Shown here piece by piece: positions 32,391 to 41,347 of a DNA stretch of 64,000 nt. Below the pieces are notes generated by a model. That model was not told the origin of the DNA. It searched no databases and saw nothing but the letters and a program-made list of their open reading frames with translations. How positions within the stretch are numbered: position 1 is the first letter of the stretch; every line of letters starts with the position of its first letter. A program made the position numbers and the translations under genes. The stretch is taken from positions 1-64,000 of the forward strand of contig JAHBYA010000017.1 of NCBI GenBank assembly GCA_019636195.1, read 5' to 3'. The DNA comes from Planctomycetota bacterium (GTDB taxonomy: Bacteria > Planctomycetota > UBA8742 > UBA2392).

Positions 32391-33347
32391 ATGCTGATCG
32401 GCCATGACAATGTTCGCAAATGGCTCGGGACTGCCATTGCCGGGGGCCGGGTATCCGGCGCGTACCTTTTCATGGGGCCCGACGGCATCGGCAAAGCCGG
32501 CGTTGCCCTTGAGTTTGCGGCCAGTCTGCGCTGCGAAACGGGCGGCTGGGCGTGCGGCGACTGCGGGCAGTGCCGGCGGGTGTTCAAGGGAGTGCACCCC
32601 AGCGTGCGCACGTTTGCCAAGCCCGCCGACAAGTCCGCGTTTCCCGTTGAGCTGGTGCGTGAAATCGTCGATGAAGCGGGCGTCAAGGCGCTTGAGCCGG
32701 GGCGGCGCGTCTTCATCGTCGCCGACGCTGACCGCTTCAATGAAAGCAGCGCCAACGCGTTTCTCAAAACGCTTGAAGAGCCGCCGCGCGACTTCACGTT
32801 TGTGCTGCTGGCGGGCAACGCCGCGCAGGTACTGCCCACTATCCTGTCGCGCTGCCAGGCCGTGCGCTTCGCGCCGCTGGACGAGCAGCAGATGAAGCAG
32901 GCCACGGAAGGCTGGGAGGGCCTGCCCGTGAACCCCGATGCCCGCGCGATCCTGACCCGCGCGGCACAGGGCAGCCCCGGCAACCTGCGCCGGATGGCCG
33001 ACCGCAAAGTCATGGACACAGCGCGCGAATTCCTGAAGGCCGTGGCCGGCGACCCGTTTCACGCATCGGAAGTGCTGGCGGCATCCCTGACCGCAGACGA
33101 AAGCGAGGGCAAGCGCGACCAGTTGCGCGACGTGCTGGCGCTGCTGACGGCGGCTTTACGCGACCGCATGGCCGGCGCGCTGGCCGCCGACGTAAAGCCC
33201 CTGACCCGCGAGATCAGCGCCGAGCAACGCAGCCCCGACGCCATGGCGCAGGCGATTCTGCGCCTTGACGACCTGCGCGAGCGCATCGACGGCAACGCCA
33301 ACCTGAAGCTGGCCTGCGACGCCATCGCACTGGGCTGGCCGGCTTGA
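32391..33347 (+). CDS. holB: DNA polymerase III subunit delta'
   Basis: Delta' is part of the clamp loader that opens the beta clamp. The 318-residue product has the AAA+ layout: 'AYLFMGPDGIGKAGVALEFAASL' (a Walker A with altered last residues, as usual in delta'), a zinc module 'CETGGWACGDCGQCRRVF', 'VFIVADADRFNESSANAFLKTLEEPP' and the arginine-finger SRC motif 'ILSRCQAVRF'. The C-terminal helical domain is divergent. It diverges from atpG. The zinc module, shared with the DnaX type, is complete, and the Walker A (GPDGIGKA) keeps Lys but not the following Ser/Thr, so ATP is probably not hydrolysed. Confidence 0.9.
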   Translation: MLIGHDNVRKWLGTAIAGGRVSGAYLFMGPDGIGKAGVALEFAASLRCETGGWACGDCGQCRRVFKGVHPSVRTFAKPADKSAFPVELVREIVDEAGVKALEPGRRVFIVADADRFNESSANAFLKTLEEPPRDFTFVLLAGNAAQVLPTILSRCQAVRFAPLDEQQMKQATEGWEGLPVNPDARAILTRAAQGSPGNLRRMADRKVMDTAREFLKAVAGDPFHASEVLAASLTADESEGKRDQLRDVLALLTAALRDRMAGALAADVKPLTREISAEQRSPDAMAQAILRLDDLRERIDGNANLKLACDAIALGWPA

Positions 33348-33422
33348 TTCAGACCCGGCGTTGCGGCTGACGAAATCGTTTCACTTGCTACCTTGGGCAA
33401 ACCCCGATAAGCCTTGCGCCGC

Positions 33423-36044
33423 ATGGTTGACGTTCGCGCGTTGCTGGTATGCCTGCTTGCCGCCGTTTGCGGTATAGCGCTGCACGCGCAGGACAAACCC
33501 CAGATCGAAATCGGCTTTGTCGTAGCCGAAGACCAGGAGACCTTCTGGGAAATCTGGCGCGAAGGCGACAACGGCCCGTGGGTGCTGGCCCTGCCCTACG
33601 CCGTGGAGATGACGTACATCGACTACACCGAGCCTGACGCGCTGGGCCGCAGGCAGGAGAAGAAACTGCGCCTGCTGGCTGACCGCGCGCTGCTGTGGTT
33701 TGAGCCCGAAGATGAAAAGGCCGACGTCAACGACCCGTTCATGGCGCTCAGCAAGGGCATCAAGAACCTTCAATTCTACGGGGAAGGCAACGTCTGGATG
33801 AAGTACAGCGTCGGGCGCGACTCCGTGACCGTGCGCTCTGACCTGATCTTTCTCGACTTCAGCAAGGGGCGCATTGTCCGTTACAACTCCAGGGGACAGG
33901 CCGATTTCGTCAACGGCATGCGGCTTTCAGGCCATGCCACCAACCCCAAGGTCCACAGCGAACTGCAGGGCGACGGCGAAGACGAGCTGTTGCCGATTCG
34001 GCCGGGCTTCGGAGTAGGCGACACCGGCACCGACACCGAAAGACCGGATGAAGGCGTCAGCGGCCCAGCCAGCGGCGACGCGGTGCCCACCCCGCGCGGC
34101 ACGCCCAAGTCGTTGCCGCAGGAGCGGGGGCTGCGCCTGTTTGCGCGCGCCAAGTACCTGAAGATCGTAAGCCTGACCCAGTACGAGCAGGAAATCGAAC
34201 TTGAAGACGGCAGCATCAGCTCAAGCAGCCTGGCCGTCGCCAGCTATTCCATTGCCAGCCAGTTCCTGACGCTGCGCCTTACCCGCCTGCGCAGCACCGC
34301 CTACATCACGCGGCCCAGCGTGCGCGTGCTGGACTTTCCGTTGTTCACGCTGCCCGTAATCGACTATGCATTTGACCTCGATTCCCAGCCGCCGATCCGG
34401 CAACTTGAGTTCTTTTCCAACCAGCGCTTCGGCCTTGGCATGCGGCTGTACATTGACGCAATTGCCAGCTACGACTTTCTTGTCGATCCCGACCCGCCGT
34501 TCAAGCCACTGCAACTGGGCCCGCAGATTGACCTGTTCACCAAGCGCGGGATGGCGCTTGGCCTGAACCTGGACTGGGGCACCGTTGATGCCTTCGGCAC
34601 CTTCGGGCGCGCCACCCTGCGCAGCACCTACATCAGCGACGCCGGCGACGACCGCGACCGCGCCCGCGACCTTGGCTGGTTCCCGCTGGAAAAGCACGAC
34701 CGCGGCCGAATCATGGGCGCCTACAGCCAGAACTTCGGGGCGGGCATCCAGCTGGACCACATGTTCAGCTATGAAAGCGACCGCAACTACCGCCGCGAGT
34801 TCTATGAGCCCGAGTACCGCAACGGCGACCCTAACACTACCTTTGCGATGCTGACCAAGCGCAACGGCGCGCTGAACTACTTTCTGTACATTGAGCCGCG
34901 GGTGCACCCCTGGCACAGCAAGACCGAGTACCTGCCCACGCTGGGCTTTGACGCGCAGCGCGCCGACGTCGGCGATTTCGGGTTGCAGCTTTCAAGCCAC
35001 ACCGAAGCAAGCATCGTGCGCTTTTCGCCGGGCGACCGTGACCAGCGCAACGTGACGTACAACCCGCGCGCCGACTCGGTGACGTGGTTCAACCTGCCCT
35101 TTGAGCTTGGGCCGCTTGCGATTGACCCGTACGCCGGCGCGCGCGTAACGGTGGCAAACCACTTTCTCAAAATCCCGGAAGGGTCAAAGCGGCCGGGGCT
35201 TGCGTCGGACGGCACCTACCCCGGCTTGCAGCGAGACCACGAAGAGCGCTGGGGCGTGCTGTACCGCATCATGCCGGTTGTCGGCGTGAACGTGCAGACC
35301 TTCTTTGTCGGGACATTCCCTGATGTGGACATCCCGGGACTTGGCATCCAGGGCCTTCGCCATGTGGTGGCGCCCTATGTGCGCTACTACAACGTGCCGT
35401 ACAACAGCCTGGACGACGTGCCGGAACGCGCGTTCATACCGCTGGACCGCACCGACGTGGCGGACCGCATACACGAAATCCGCTTCGGGTTGCGCAACCG
35501 GCTGCAGACCCGCGAAGGCCGCGACGAAAAGCGGCGCACCGTGGACTACTTTGAAGTATTGGCCGAGATGGCGTTTTATCCCAACCGCCGGCGCGACAAC
35601 AACGGGCGCTTTTTCAGCGACCTAGAACTGGCGGCGACATGGCGGCCCGCGCCCGGGTTTGCGCTTTCGGGCAACATGTTCCTGGACATTTACACGGGCT
35701 TTTTCCAGCGCGTGTCGGCGGACTTCCGCTTTGACATTCTCAGCTTCGGCAAGGCGCGGATGTACTACCGCTCGTTCAAAGACCGCCACCATATCGTCGG
35801 GGCCGAGTTTGAACTTACGCTTGGCCAGCTCAGCGCCTCGTACGGCATCAAGGTCAAGCAGGAGTTCGACCTGCGCACCCTGCGCCTGCGCGACACGCGC
35901 ATCGAGATTCATCGCCAGGTCCTTGAGGCCCTGGACTTGGGATTCATGTTCCGGCGCGACGCCATTGACGGCAACATCGGCTTTCACTTCAGCCTGGGCC
36001 TTGCCTTCCGGGCGCCCCGCGGCAGCACCAGCCTGCTGCGCTGA
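33423..36044 (+). CDS. LptD-like outer-membrane lipopolysaccharide-assembly barrel
   Basis: The ATG at 33423 starts a signal peptide (MVDVRALLVCLLAAVCGIALHAQ). The 873-residue protein has an N-terminal beta-rich part (about 24-230) with a low-complexity stretch (about 190-235) and a long C-terminal region of alternating aromatic strands. 'RVLDFPLFTLPVIDYAFDLD' matches the LptD signature around 'P.fYlP', and 'MFSYESDRNYRREFYEPEYRNG' matches the 'D..Y..df' strands. LptD inserts lipopolysaccharide into the outer leaflet. The usual cysteines are lacking. It supports a didermic cell. The gene precedes ugd, whose product feeds surface sugars. Confidence 0.68.
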   Translation: MVDVRALLVCLLAAVCGIALHAQDKPQIEIGFVVAEDQETFWEIWREGDNGPWVLALPYAVEMTYIDYTEPDALGRRQEKKLRLLADRALLWFEPEDEKADVNDPFMALSKGIKNLQFYGEGNVWMKYSVGRDSVTVRSDLIFLDFSKGRIVRYNSRGQADFVNGMRLSGHATNPKVHSELQGDGEDELLPIRPGFGVGDTGTDTERPDEGVSGPASGDAVPTPRGTPKSLPQERGLRLFARAKYLKIVSLTQYEQEIELEDGSISSSSLAVASYSIASQFLTLRLTRLRSTAYITRPSVRVLDFPLFTLPVIDYAFDLDSQPPIRQLEFFSNQRFGLGMRLYIDAIASYDFLVDPDPPFKPLQLGPQIDLFTKRGMALGLNLDWGTVDAFGTFGRATLRSTYISDAGDDRDRARDLGWFPLEKHDRGRIMGAYSQNFGAGIQLDHMFSYESDRNYRREFYEPEYRNGDPNTTFAMLTKRNGALNYFLYIEPRVHPWHSKTEYLPTLGFDAQRADVGDFGLQLSSHTEASIVRFSPGDRDQRNVTYNPRADSVTWFNLPFELGPLAIDPYAGARVTVANHFLKIPEGSKRPGLASDGTYPGLQRDHEERWGVLYRIMPVVGVNVQTFFVGTFPDVDIPGLGIQGLRHVVAPYVRYYNVPYNSLDDVPERAFIPLDRTDVADRIHEIRFGLRNRLQTREGRDEKRRTVDYFEVLAEMAFYPNRRRDNNGRFFSDLELAATWRPAPGFALSGNMFLDIYTGFFQRVSADFRFDILSFGKARMYYRSFKDRHHIVGAEFELTLGQLSASYGIKVKQEFDLRTLRLRDTRIEIHRQVLEALDLGFMFRRDAIDGNIGFHFSLGLAFRAPRGSTSLLR

Positions 36045-36100
36045 ACACTCCGCCTTGCCATTGCGCGGCGCGTTGCCAAACTCCGCGCCCGGAGGGTTGC

Positions 36101-37411
36101 ATGAAACTCAGTGTCATCGGCGCGGGCCACGTCGGGCTTGTGACCGCCGCCTGCTTTGCCGAAAAAGGCCACGAAATCCTGGTCGCCGAGCACAACGTCG
36201 AACGCCTTGCCGGTCTTAACCGCGGCGAAATCTGGTTCTATGAGCCCGGCCTCAAGGAACTGCTGCACAAGCACGTCGCCGCAAAGCGCGTGCGCTTTAC
36301 CTCAAAGACCGAAGAAGCCGTGGACTTCGGGCAGGCCATCTTTATCTGCGTGCACACCCCGCCCGACCCGCAGGGTCGCCCGGACATGACCTACGTCGAG
36401 GCCGTGGCGCGCACGATTGCCGAAAACCTGAAGGACTACCGGCTGGTCGTCGAGAAGAGCACCGTGCCGATCAAGACCGCCGAGCGCATCAAGCGCACGA
36501 TCGGGCGTTACGTTAAAGGTGACGTCCACTTTGACGTAGCAAGCAACCCTGAATTCCTGCGCGAAGGCAGCGCCGTCGAGGACACCCTCAAGCCTGACCG
36601 CGTCGTGTGCGGCGTGGACAGCGCCAAGGCCGAAAGCCTGATGCGCGAGGTTTACAAGGGCTTCGATTGCCCGATCGTCGTCACCAGCGTCGGCAGCAGC
36701 GAGCTGATCAAGCACGCCAGCAACAGCTTTCTGGCCCTCAAGATCACGTTTGCCAACTGGCTGGCCCGCCTGTGTGAAGCCAGCGGCGCAGATGTAGAGC
36801 AGGTTGTGCACGGCATGGGGCTGGACCACCGCATCAGCCACCACTTTTTGGGCGCGGGCATCGGCTACGGCGGAAGCTGCTTTCCCAAGGATGTCGATGC
36901 GCTGGCGCACATCAGTGAAGAACTGGGCGTGGCCGCGCCGATCATCCGCGTCATCAGTGAAACCAACAAGAGCCAGCTTGAGCGCTTTTACGCGACCATT
37001 GAGCGCGAACTGTGGGTATTGAACGAAAAGACCTTGGCGATCTGGGGCCTTGCCTTCAAACCCAACACCGACGACCTGCGCGAGGCGCCGGCGCTGCGCC
37101 TGATCGACATGCTGAAAAAGGCGGGCGCGAAGCTGCGCGTGCACGACCCGGTGGCCATGCCCAACACGCGCAAGGTGCACCCGGACCTGTACTACGCCAA
37201 CGACCCGATTGACGCCTGCAACGGGGCCGATGCGCTGATCGTGTGTACGGAATGGGCGCCATACAAGCAGGCCGATCTGGCCAAGGTCAAAGCCACGCTG
37301 AAGGTGCCGATGATTTTCGACGGGCGCAACTGCATCGACCGCAAACGGGCCGGCGAGCTGGGTATGACCCTGTTCGGCATCGGCAAGGCGCCGATCAAGC
37401 CGGGCGAATGA
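36101..37411 (+). CDS. ugd: UDP-glucose 6-dehydrogenase
   Basis: Ugd oxidises UDP-glucose twice to UDP-glucuronate, a precursor of capsule and lipid sugars. The 436-residue product has the N-terminal Rossmann motif 'VIGAGHVGLVTAACFAEKGHE' (5-25), 'EKSTVPIKTAERI', the substrate loop 'ASNPEFLREGSAVEDTLKPDRVV' (147-169), the catalytic Cys260 in 'GYGGSCFPKDVDAL', and a C-terminal UDP-binding domain ('WGLAFKPNTDDLREAPA'). The ribosome site is GGAGG. It lies 56 bases after the LptD-like gene and is probably co-transcribed, so the two may both serve the outer surface. Confidence 0.95.
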   Translation: MKLSVIGAGHVGLVTAACFAEKGHEILVAEHNVERLAGLNRGEIWFYEPGLKELLHKHVAAKRVRFTSKTEEAVDFGQAIFICVHTPPDPQGRPDMTYVEAVARTIAENLKDYRLVVEKSTVPIKTAERIKRTIGRYVKGDVHFDVASNPEFLREGSAVEDTLKPDRVVCGVDSAKAESLMREVYKGFDCPIVVTSVGSSELIKHASNSFLALKITFANWLARLCEASGADVEQVVHGMGLDHRISHHFLGAGIGYGGSCFPKDVDALAHISEELGVAAPIIRVISETNKSQLERFYATIERELWVLNEKTLAIWGLAFKPNTDDLREAPALRLIDMLKKAGAKLRVHDPVAMPNTRKVHPDLYYANDPIDACNGADALIVCTEWAPYKQADLAKVKATLKVPMIFDGRNCIDRKRAGELGMTLFGIGKAPIKPGE

Positions 37412-37454
37412 GTTTCGATCGGATGCACAGTTACTGACCGCTGCAATAGACATG

Positions 37455-37567
37455 AAGCAGCCACGGAGTTCACGGAGAAAGGAAACAGGACGAACAGGAT
37501 GCGGAGCCCAATCCTGTCTATCCTGTTGCTGTTCTCAGTGAAACTCGGTGTTACTCCGTGGCTGCTT
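37455..37567. repeat. long imperfect palindrome with CACGGAG units
   Basis: Outer arms AAGCAGCCACGGAGT (37455-37469) and its exact complement (37553-37567) bound a 113-bp element. Inside, 9-10-nt units of the type CACGGAGTT and AACAGGACG repeat in both arms with mismatches. It lies downstream of ugd and belongs with the octamer elements at 4788 and 12845. Confidence 0.75.
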
Positions 37568-37614
37568 TTCGATGTTTCGCCGTTGAATCAATTGGCGACA
37601 AACGGCGCCGGGCA

Positions 37615-37649
37615 GTTCCATTCCATAATCTAGAATCCAGAATCCTCAG
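37615..37649 (+). repeat. heptamer-periodic spacer, unit TCCAGAA
   Basis: Five imperfect 7-nt units in phase (TCCATAA, TCTAGAA and TCCAGAA among them) end two bases before the tsaD start. A CATAAT hexamer inside could serve as -10. No Shine-Dalgarno sequence fits in the remaining space. Confidence 0.75.
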
Positions 37650-37651
37650 TC

Positions 37652-38770
37652 ATGCTCATCCTTGGCATTGAAACTTCTTGTGATGACACCGGCGTGGCGC
37701 TGGTGGAAGACGGCTTTAAGATCCGCGCCGGCGCGCGTTCAAGCCAGGAAAAGCTGCACGCCCAGTATGGCGGCATCGTGCCTGAGGCCGCGTGCCGCGT
37801 GCACCTTGAGACGCTGCTGCCGCTGCTGGAAAAAGTTCGCACGCAGGCCGGCATTGAACTGCACGACATTGACGCTATTGCCGCCACCAACCAGCCGGGC
37901 CTGGTCGGCAGTTTGTATGTGGGCTTTTCGGCGGCCAAGGCGCTGGCGTGGTCGCTGGGCAAGCCGCTTGTCGCCGTCGATCACATTGAAGCGCACATCT
38001 ACGCCGCCCACATGGCCGAAAAAGACCTGAGCTACCCGCACGTCAGCGTGGTTGTCAGCGGCGGCCACACCGACATTTTTTTCTCGACCGGGCCCACGGA
38101 ACACAAGTTGATCACCCGCACGCTCGATGACGCCGCGGGCGAGTGCTTTGACAAGGTCGCCGCGCTGCTTGGCATCGGCTACCCCGGCGGGCCGGCGATC
38201 CAGATGACGAGCCTTGGCGGCAACCGCGACGCCATACAGTTCCCGCGCGGCGAAGGCGGGCCCGAAGGGTTGCAGCTCAGTTTCAGCGGGCTGAAAACCG
38301 CTGTGCTGAACGACCTGCGCAAGCGCGGGTTTGTGTTTCAGGCGGAGAAGAACTCCGGCCGCATGATTTCGGCACGGGCGCCGGAAACGCCGGTGCCGAA
38401 GTCCGAGACGCGCACGCTGTCGGTGCGGTTGCCGCTGGCGGACATCGCCGCAAGCTTTCAGGAAGCGGCGGTGGACATCCTGATCCGCGCCACACTGGCG
38501 GCCACACGAAAGACACGCTGCAAAAGCGTGGTGCTGGCGGGCGGTGTCGCAGCCAACAAAAGGCTGCGCGAGAAAATGGCTGAGGCCTGCAAGGCGCAAC
38601 GCAACACGCGCTTTTGCGCGGCGCCGCTGAACCTGTGCACTGACAACGCCGAGATGATCGCCGGTTTGGGCTTTCACAAGCTGCTGTCGGGCCAGACGGC
38701 GACACTCGAAACGGACGTGCTGCCAAACAAGGACGAAAAGAAAGCCCGCGAAGAAGTGCCGGCCGCATAG
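37652..38770 (+). CDS. tsaD: tRNA N6-adenosine threonylcarbamoyltransferase
   Basis: TsaD transfers threonylcarbamoyl to A37 of tRNAs that read ANN codons, with TsaB and TsaE. The 372-residue protein opens 'MLILGIETSCDDTGVALVEDG' and has the metal pair H111 and H115 in 'VAVDHIEAHIYAAH', 'VVSGGHTDIFF', 'LDDAAGECFDKVAALLGIGYPGGP' and 'VVLAGGVAANKRLR', with the acidic ligand in 'CTDNAEMIAG'. An inserted segment (about residues 230-255, 'AEKNSGRMISARAPETPVP') separates the two lobes and looks like a surface loop. The start is fixed by homology. The preceding repeat leaves no room for a ribosome site. Confidence 0.95.
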   Translation: MLILGIETSCDDTGVALVEDGFKIRAGARSSQEKLHAQYGGIVPEAACRVHLETLLPLLEKVRTQAGIELHDIDAIAATNQPGLVGSLYVGFSAAKALAWSLGKPLVAVDHIEAHIYAAHMAEKDLSYPHVSVVVSGGHTDIFFSTGPTEHKLITRTLDDAAGECFDKVAALLGIGYPGGPAIQMTSLGGNRDAIQFPRGEGGPEGLQLSFSGLKTAVLNDLRKRGFVFQAEKNSGRMISARAPETPVPKSETRTLSVRLPLADIAASFQEAAVDILIRATLAATRKTRCKSVVLAGGVAANKRLREKMAEACKAQRNTRFCAAPLNLCTDNAEMIAGLGFHKLLSGQTATLETDVLPNKDEKKAREEVPAA

Positions 38771-38807
38771 CGTGCCGCGGCCGCGCGCAAACAGCGGCAA
38801 GGGCTGT

Positions 38808-38981
38808 CCACAGATTCACACAGACGGACGCGGATACTGCAAAGAACGGCATACCCTTGTGTCGTTGCGCTCGTGGCGTCGTCGCGTGTTGCAGTTCAGC
38901 GACTGGCACGGGGCGATCACAGACTTCATCGAGCGCTTGTGTTTCGGTGCGGTTCTCTGCGCTCTTTGTGGCCTCTGTGCG
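38808..38981. repeat. degenerate CACAGA/GGAC repeat units flanking a spacer
   Basis: The left part (38808-38834) contains CCACAGAT and TCACACAG units; the right part (38952-38981) reads on the minus strand as CACAGAGG, CCACAAAG and similar. It resembles a worn member of the inverted octamer family and fills the tsaD to rhomboid gap (38771-39029), where no gene is seen. Confidence 0.5.
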
Positions 38982-39029
38982 CGACAGCTGTTAAGCAGTG
39001 TCTGAAGCTGTTACTGCGCAGGCAGAACT

Positions 39030-40016
39030 ATGGCCATCCAGCGCTACAACCCCAGCCACATCCAATCCACGACGTTTGCGCTGGTCGGCCTTAACGTGGC
39101 AATCGCCATCGCCGACATCTCAACCGGCGGACTGCTTGAGCGTTACGGCTGGGCGCGCGGCATTGACGTGCAGTACGGCGAATACTGGCGCATCTTCACC
39201 AGCGGTTGGGTGCACGCCAGCATCATGCACATCGCGTTCAACGCCTATGGGATTTATGTGCTCGGCACGATCACGGAGCGGCTGTATGGCGTGAAGCCGC
39301 TGCTGGTGATCTACATGGCCGCGTTGCTGGGCGGCAGCGGGCTGTCGATGGTGTTTTACGATCCCAACATCCCGACACTGGGGGCGTCCGGGGCAGCCTA
39401 CGGCCTGTTCGGCGCTGTGCTTGGCTTCTTCTATGTGCGCACCGGCAGCATCAAGGGAATCATGCAGGTGCCGATGGGACGGCAGTTGCTGCTGTGGCTG
39501 GGCATTGGCGTGTTCATCAGTTTGCAGCCGGGCATCAGCTTTCTTGGCCACCTTGGCGGGTTTGTGCCCGGTGTGTTCTTGGGAGTGTTCTTTGAAAAGC
39601 TCTACATGCGGCACGTGGACGTCTGGTACTGGGTTGGGCTCGGCCTTGTCGCGGCGATGATCGCGGGCGCGTGCGTGTACGGCAGCTTCCCGTACAATCG
39701 CGCAAGCTGGCATGCGGTGCAGGCATTGCGAGCCTATGAACAGGGCGACCTGGCACGCGGAGATGAGTACCTTGCCAACGCCCGCAGGCGCAGCATGCGC
39801 AACGACGGGACACAGAAACTGATGACGCACCTTAATGCCTGGCGCGCGGGCCACGCCGAGGCGCCAGAAAGGTTCAACCTGTCCGTGTTGCGCCTGCCGC
39901 TGACGCACCCGCGCGGCGTGACCTTCAAGGGCGAGCATATGCCGGACTTGCCGTTCACGTTTCTCAAAGGCCCCGGCTCGGCGGAGCCGCTTGAATCATC
40001 CGGCGACGCACCCTAG
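39030..40016 (+). CDS. rhomboid-family intramembrane serine protease
   Basis: The product has 328 residues with about six to seven membrane segments in the first 225. Catalytic Ser120 lies in 'TLGASGAAYGLFGAV' (GxSG) and His174 in 'ISFLGHLGGFVPG', as required for the dyad, with 'GSWVHASIMHIAFN'-like entry 'TSGWVHASIMHIAFNAYG' at 58-74. It cleaves membrane proteins within the bilayer. The C-terminal 100 residues are cytosolic and contain a helix pair 'HAVQALRAYEQGDLARGDEYLANARR' like one TPR. The gene is followed after 9 bases by hemL. Substrates are unknown. Confidence 0.92.
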   Translation: MAIQRYNPSHIQSTTFALVGLNVAIAIADISTGGLLERYGWARGIDVQYGEYWRIFTSGWVHASIMHIAFNAYGIYVLGTITERLYGVKPLLVIYMAALLGGSGLSMVFYDPNIPTLGASGAAYGLFGAVLGFFYVRTGSIKGIMQVPMGRQLLLWLGIGVFISLQPGISFLGHLGGFVPGVFLGVFFEKLYMRHVDVWYWVGLGLVAAMIAGACVYGSFPYNRASWHAVQALRAYEQGDLARGDEYLANARRRSMRNDGTQKLMTHLNAWRAGHAEAPERFNLSVLRLPLTHPRGVTFKGEHMPDLPFTFLKGPGSAEPLESSGDAP

Positions 40017-40025
40017 AACACCGCC

Positions 40026-41306
40026 ATGGCCACCAACCGTGAAGCCTTTGACGAAGCGCGCGGCCTGATTGCCGGCGGCGTGAACAGCCCCGTGCGTGCC
40101 TTCAAGGCAGTGGGCGACACGCCCGTCTTCTTCGCATCAGGCTACGGCAGCAAGGTCACCGACATCGAAGGCCGCGAGTACGTCGATTACGTGGGCTCAT
40201 GGGGCCCACTGATTCTCGGCCACGCCCCCGAGCCCGTGATCAACGCCATCGCCCGCGCCGCCAAGGCCGGCACCACCTTCGGCGCCCCCACCGTCAGCGA
40301 AACCGCGCTCGCGCGACTGATCGTTGACGCCGTACCGGGCATTGAGCGCGTGCGCCTTACCAGCAGCGGCACGGAAGCTTCCATGGGCGCGTTGCGCCTC
40401 GCGCGTGGCTTTACCGGCCGCAACCTGGTCGTAAAGTTTGCCGGCTGTTACCACGGCCACGTCGATAGCCTGCTGGTCAACGCCGGCAGCGGCGCCCTGA
40501 CACTGGGCAACCCCGACAGCGCGGGCGTCAGCCATGAAGTAGCGAGTGAAACGATCGTGCTGCCCTTCAACGACGTAGGCGCCATGGAGCATGCTTTCCA
40601 GAAATTCGGCGACCGCATCGCGGCCACAATCCTTGAGCCCATTGCCGGCAACATGGGCGTGGTCATGCCCGTGCGCGGCTACCTTGAAAGTGTGGCGGCC
40701 ATTACAAGCGAAGCCGGCGCCCTGTTCATCATGGACGAGGTAATGACCGGCTTTCGCGTCGCGTGGGGCGGCGCGCAACGCCTGCTGGACCTGCAGCCGG
40801 ACCTTACCGTGCTGGGCAAAATTGTCGGCGGCGGCATGCCGCTGGCCGCGTTCGGCGGCCGCGCCGACATCATGGCAAAGCTCGCGCCCGATGGGCCGGT
40901 CTATCAGGCCGGCACACTTTCCGGCAACCCCGTTGCGGTGGCCGCAGGCATCGCGACGCTGACGCAGCTTCGCAACAACCCCGCCATTTATCGACGCCTT
41001 GAGGTCATGGCAGCCCGGCTGGAACACGGTCTGCGCAGCGCCGCCGGGCGCTGCGAAGTGCCCGTGTACATCGCCCGCTGCGGCAGCATGCTGACGCTGT
41101 TTTTCCAGGAAGGCCCGGTCCGCAACCTTGAAGACGCCAAGCGCAGCGACACCAGGCGCTTTGCCCTGTTCCACAAGCAGATGCTTGAACAGTGCCACTA
41201 CCTGCCGCCCAGCCAGTTTGAGGCGTGGTTCATCAGCAATGCGCACACCTTCAAGGACATAGACAGCACGGTCGATGCCGCCGAGCGCGCGTTTGCGGGC
41301 CTGTAG
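40026..41306 (+). CDS. hemL: glutamate-1-semialdehyde 2,1-aminomutase
   Basis: HemL makes 5-aminolevulinate from glutamate-1-semialdehyde using pyridoxal phosphate, the last step of the C5 route. The 426-residue protein has 'GGVNSPVRAFKAVG', 'LTSSGTEASMGALRLARGFTGRN', 'MDEVMTGFRVAWGGAQ' and the PLP lysine K265 in 'TVLGKIVGGGMPLAAFGGRADIM'. Length and motifs are typical. It starts 9 bases after the rhomboid gene. Together with HemB it shows that tetrapyrroles are made from glutamate, not by ALA synthase. HemA is not in the window. Confidence 0.96.
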   Translation: MATNREAFDEARGLIAGGVNSPVRAFKAVGDTPVFFASGYGSKVTDIEGREYVDYVGSWGPLILGHAPEPVINAIARAAKAGTTFGAPTVSETALARLIVDAVPGIERVRLTSSGTEASMGALRLARGFTGRNLVVKFAGCYHGHVDSLLVNAGSGALTLGNPDSAGVSHEVASETIVLPFNDVGAMEHAFQKFGDRIAATILEPIAGNMGVVMPVRGYLESVAAITSEAGALFIMDEVMTGFRVAWGGAQRLLDLQPDLTVLGKIVGGGMPLAAFGGRADIMAKLAPDGPVYQAGTLSGNPVAVAAGIATLTQLRNNPAIYRRLEVMAARLEHGLRSAAGRCEVPVYIARCGSMLTLFFQEGPVRNLEDAKRSDTRRFALFHKQMLEQCHYLPPSQFEAWFISNAHTFKDIDSTVDAAERAFAGL

Positions 41307-41335
41307 GCTCGATTCCGTCAAGGCCCGATTCAGGC

Positions 41336-41341
41336 TACAAT
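41336..41341 (+). promoter_or_regulatory. candidate -10 box TACAAT, leaderless spacing
   Basis: TACAAT is followed by six bases and the ATG at 41348. Spacing is identical to that before the gene at 7178. There is no ribosome site, so transcripts would begin at the start codon. Confidence 0.45.
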
Positions 41342-41347
41342 ACCACG

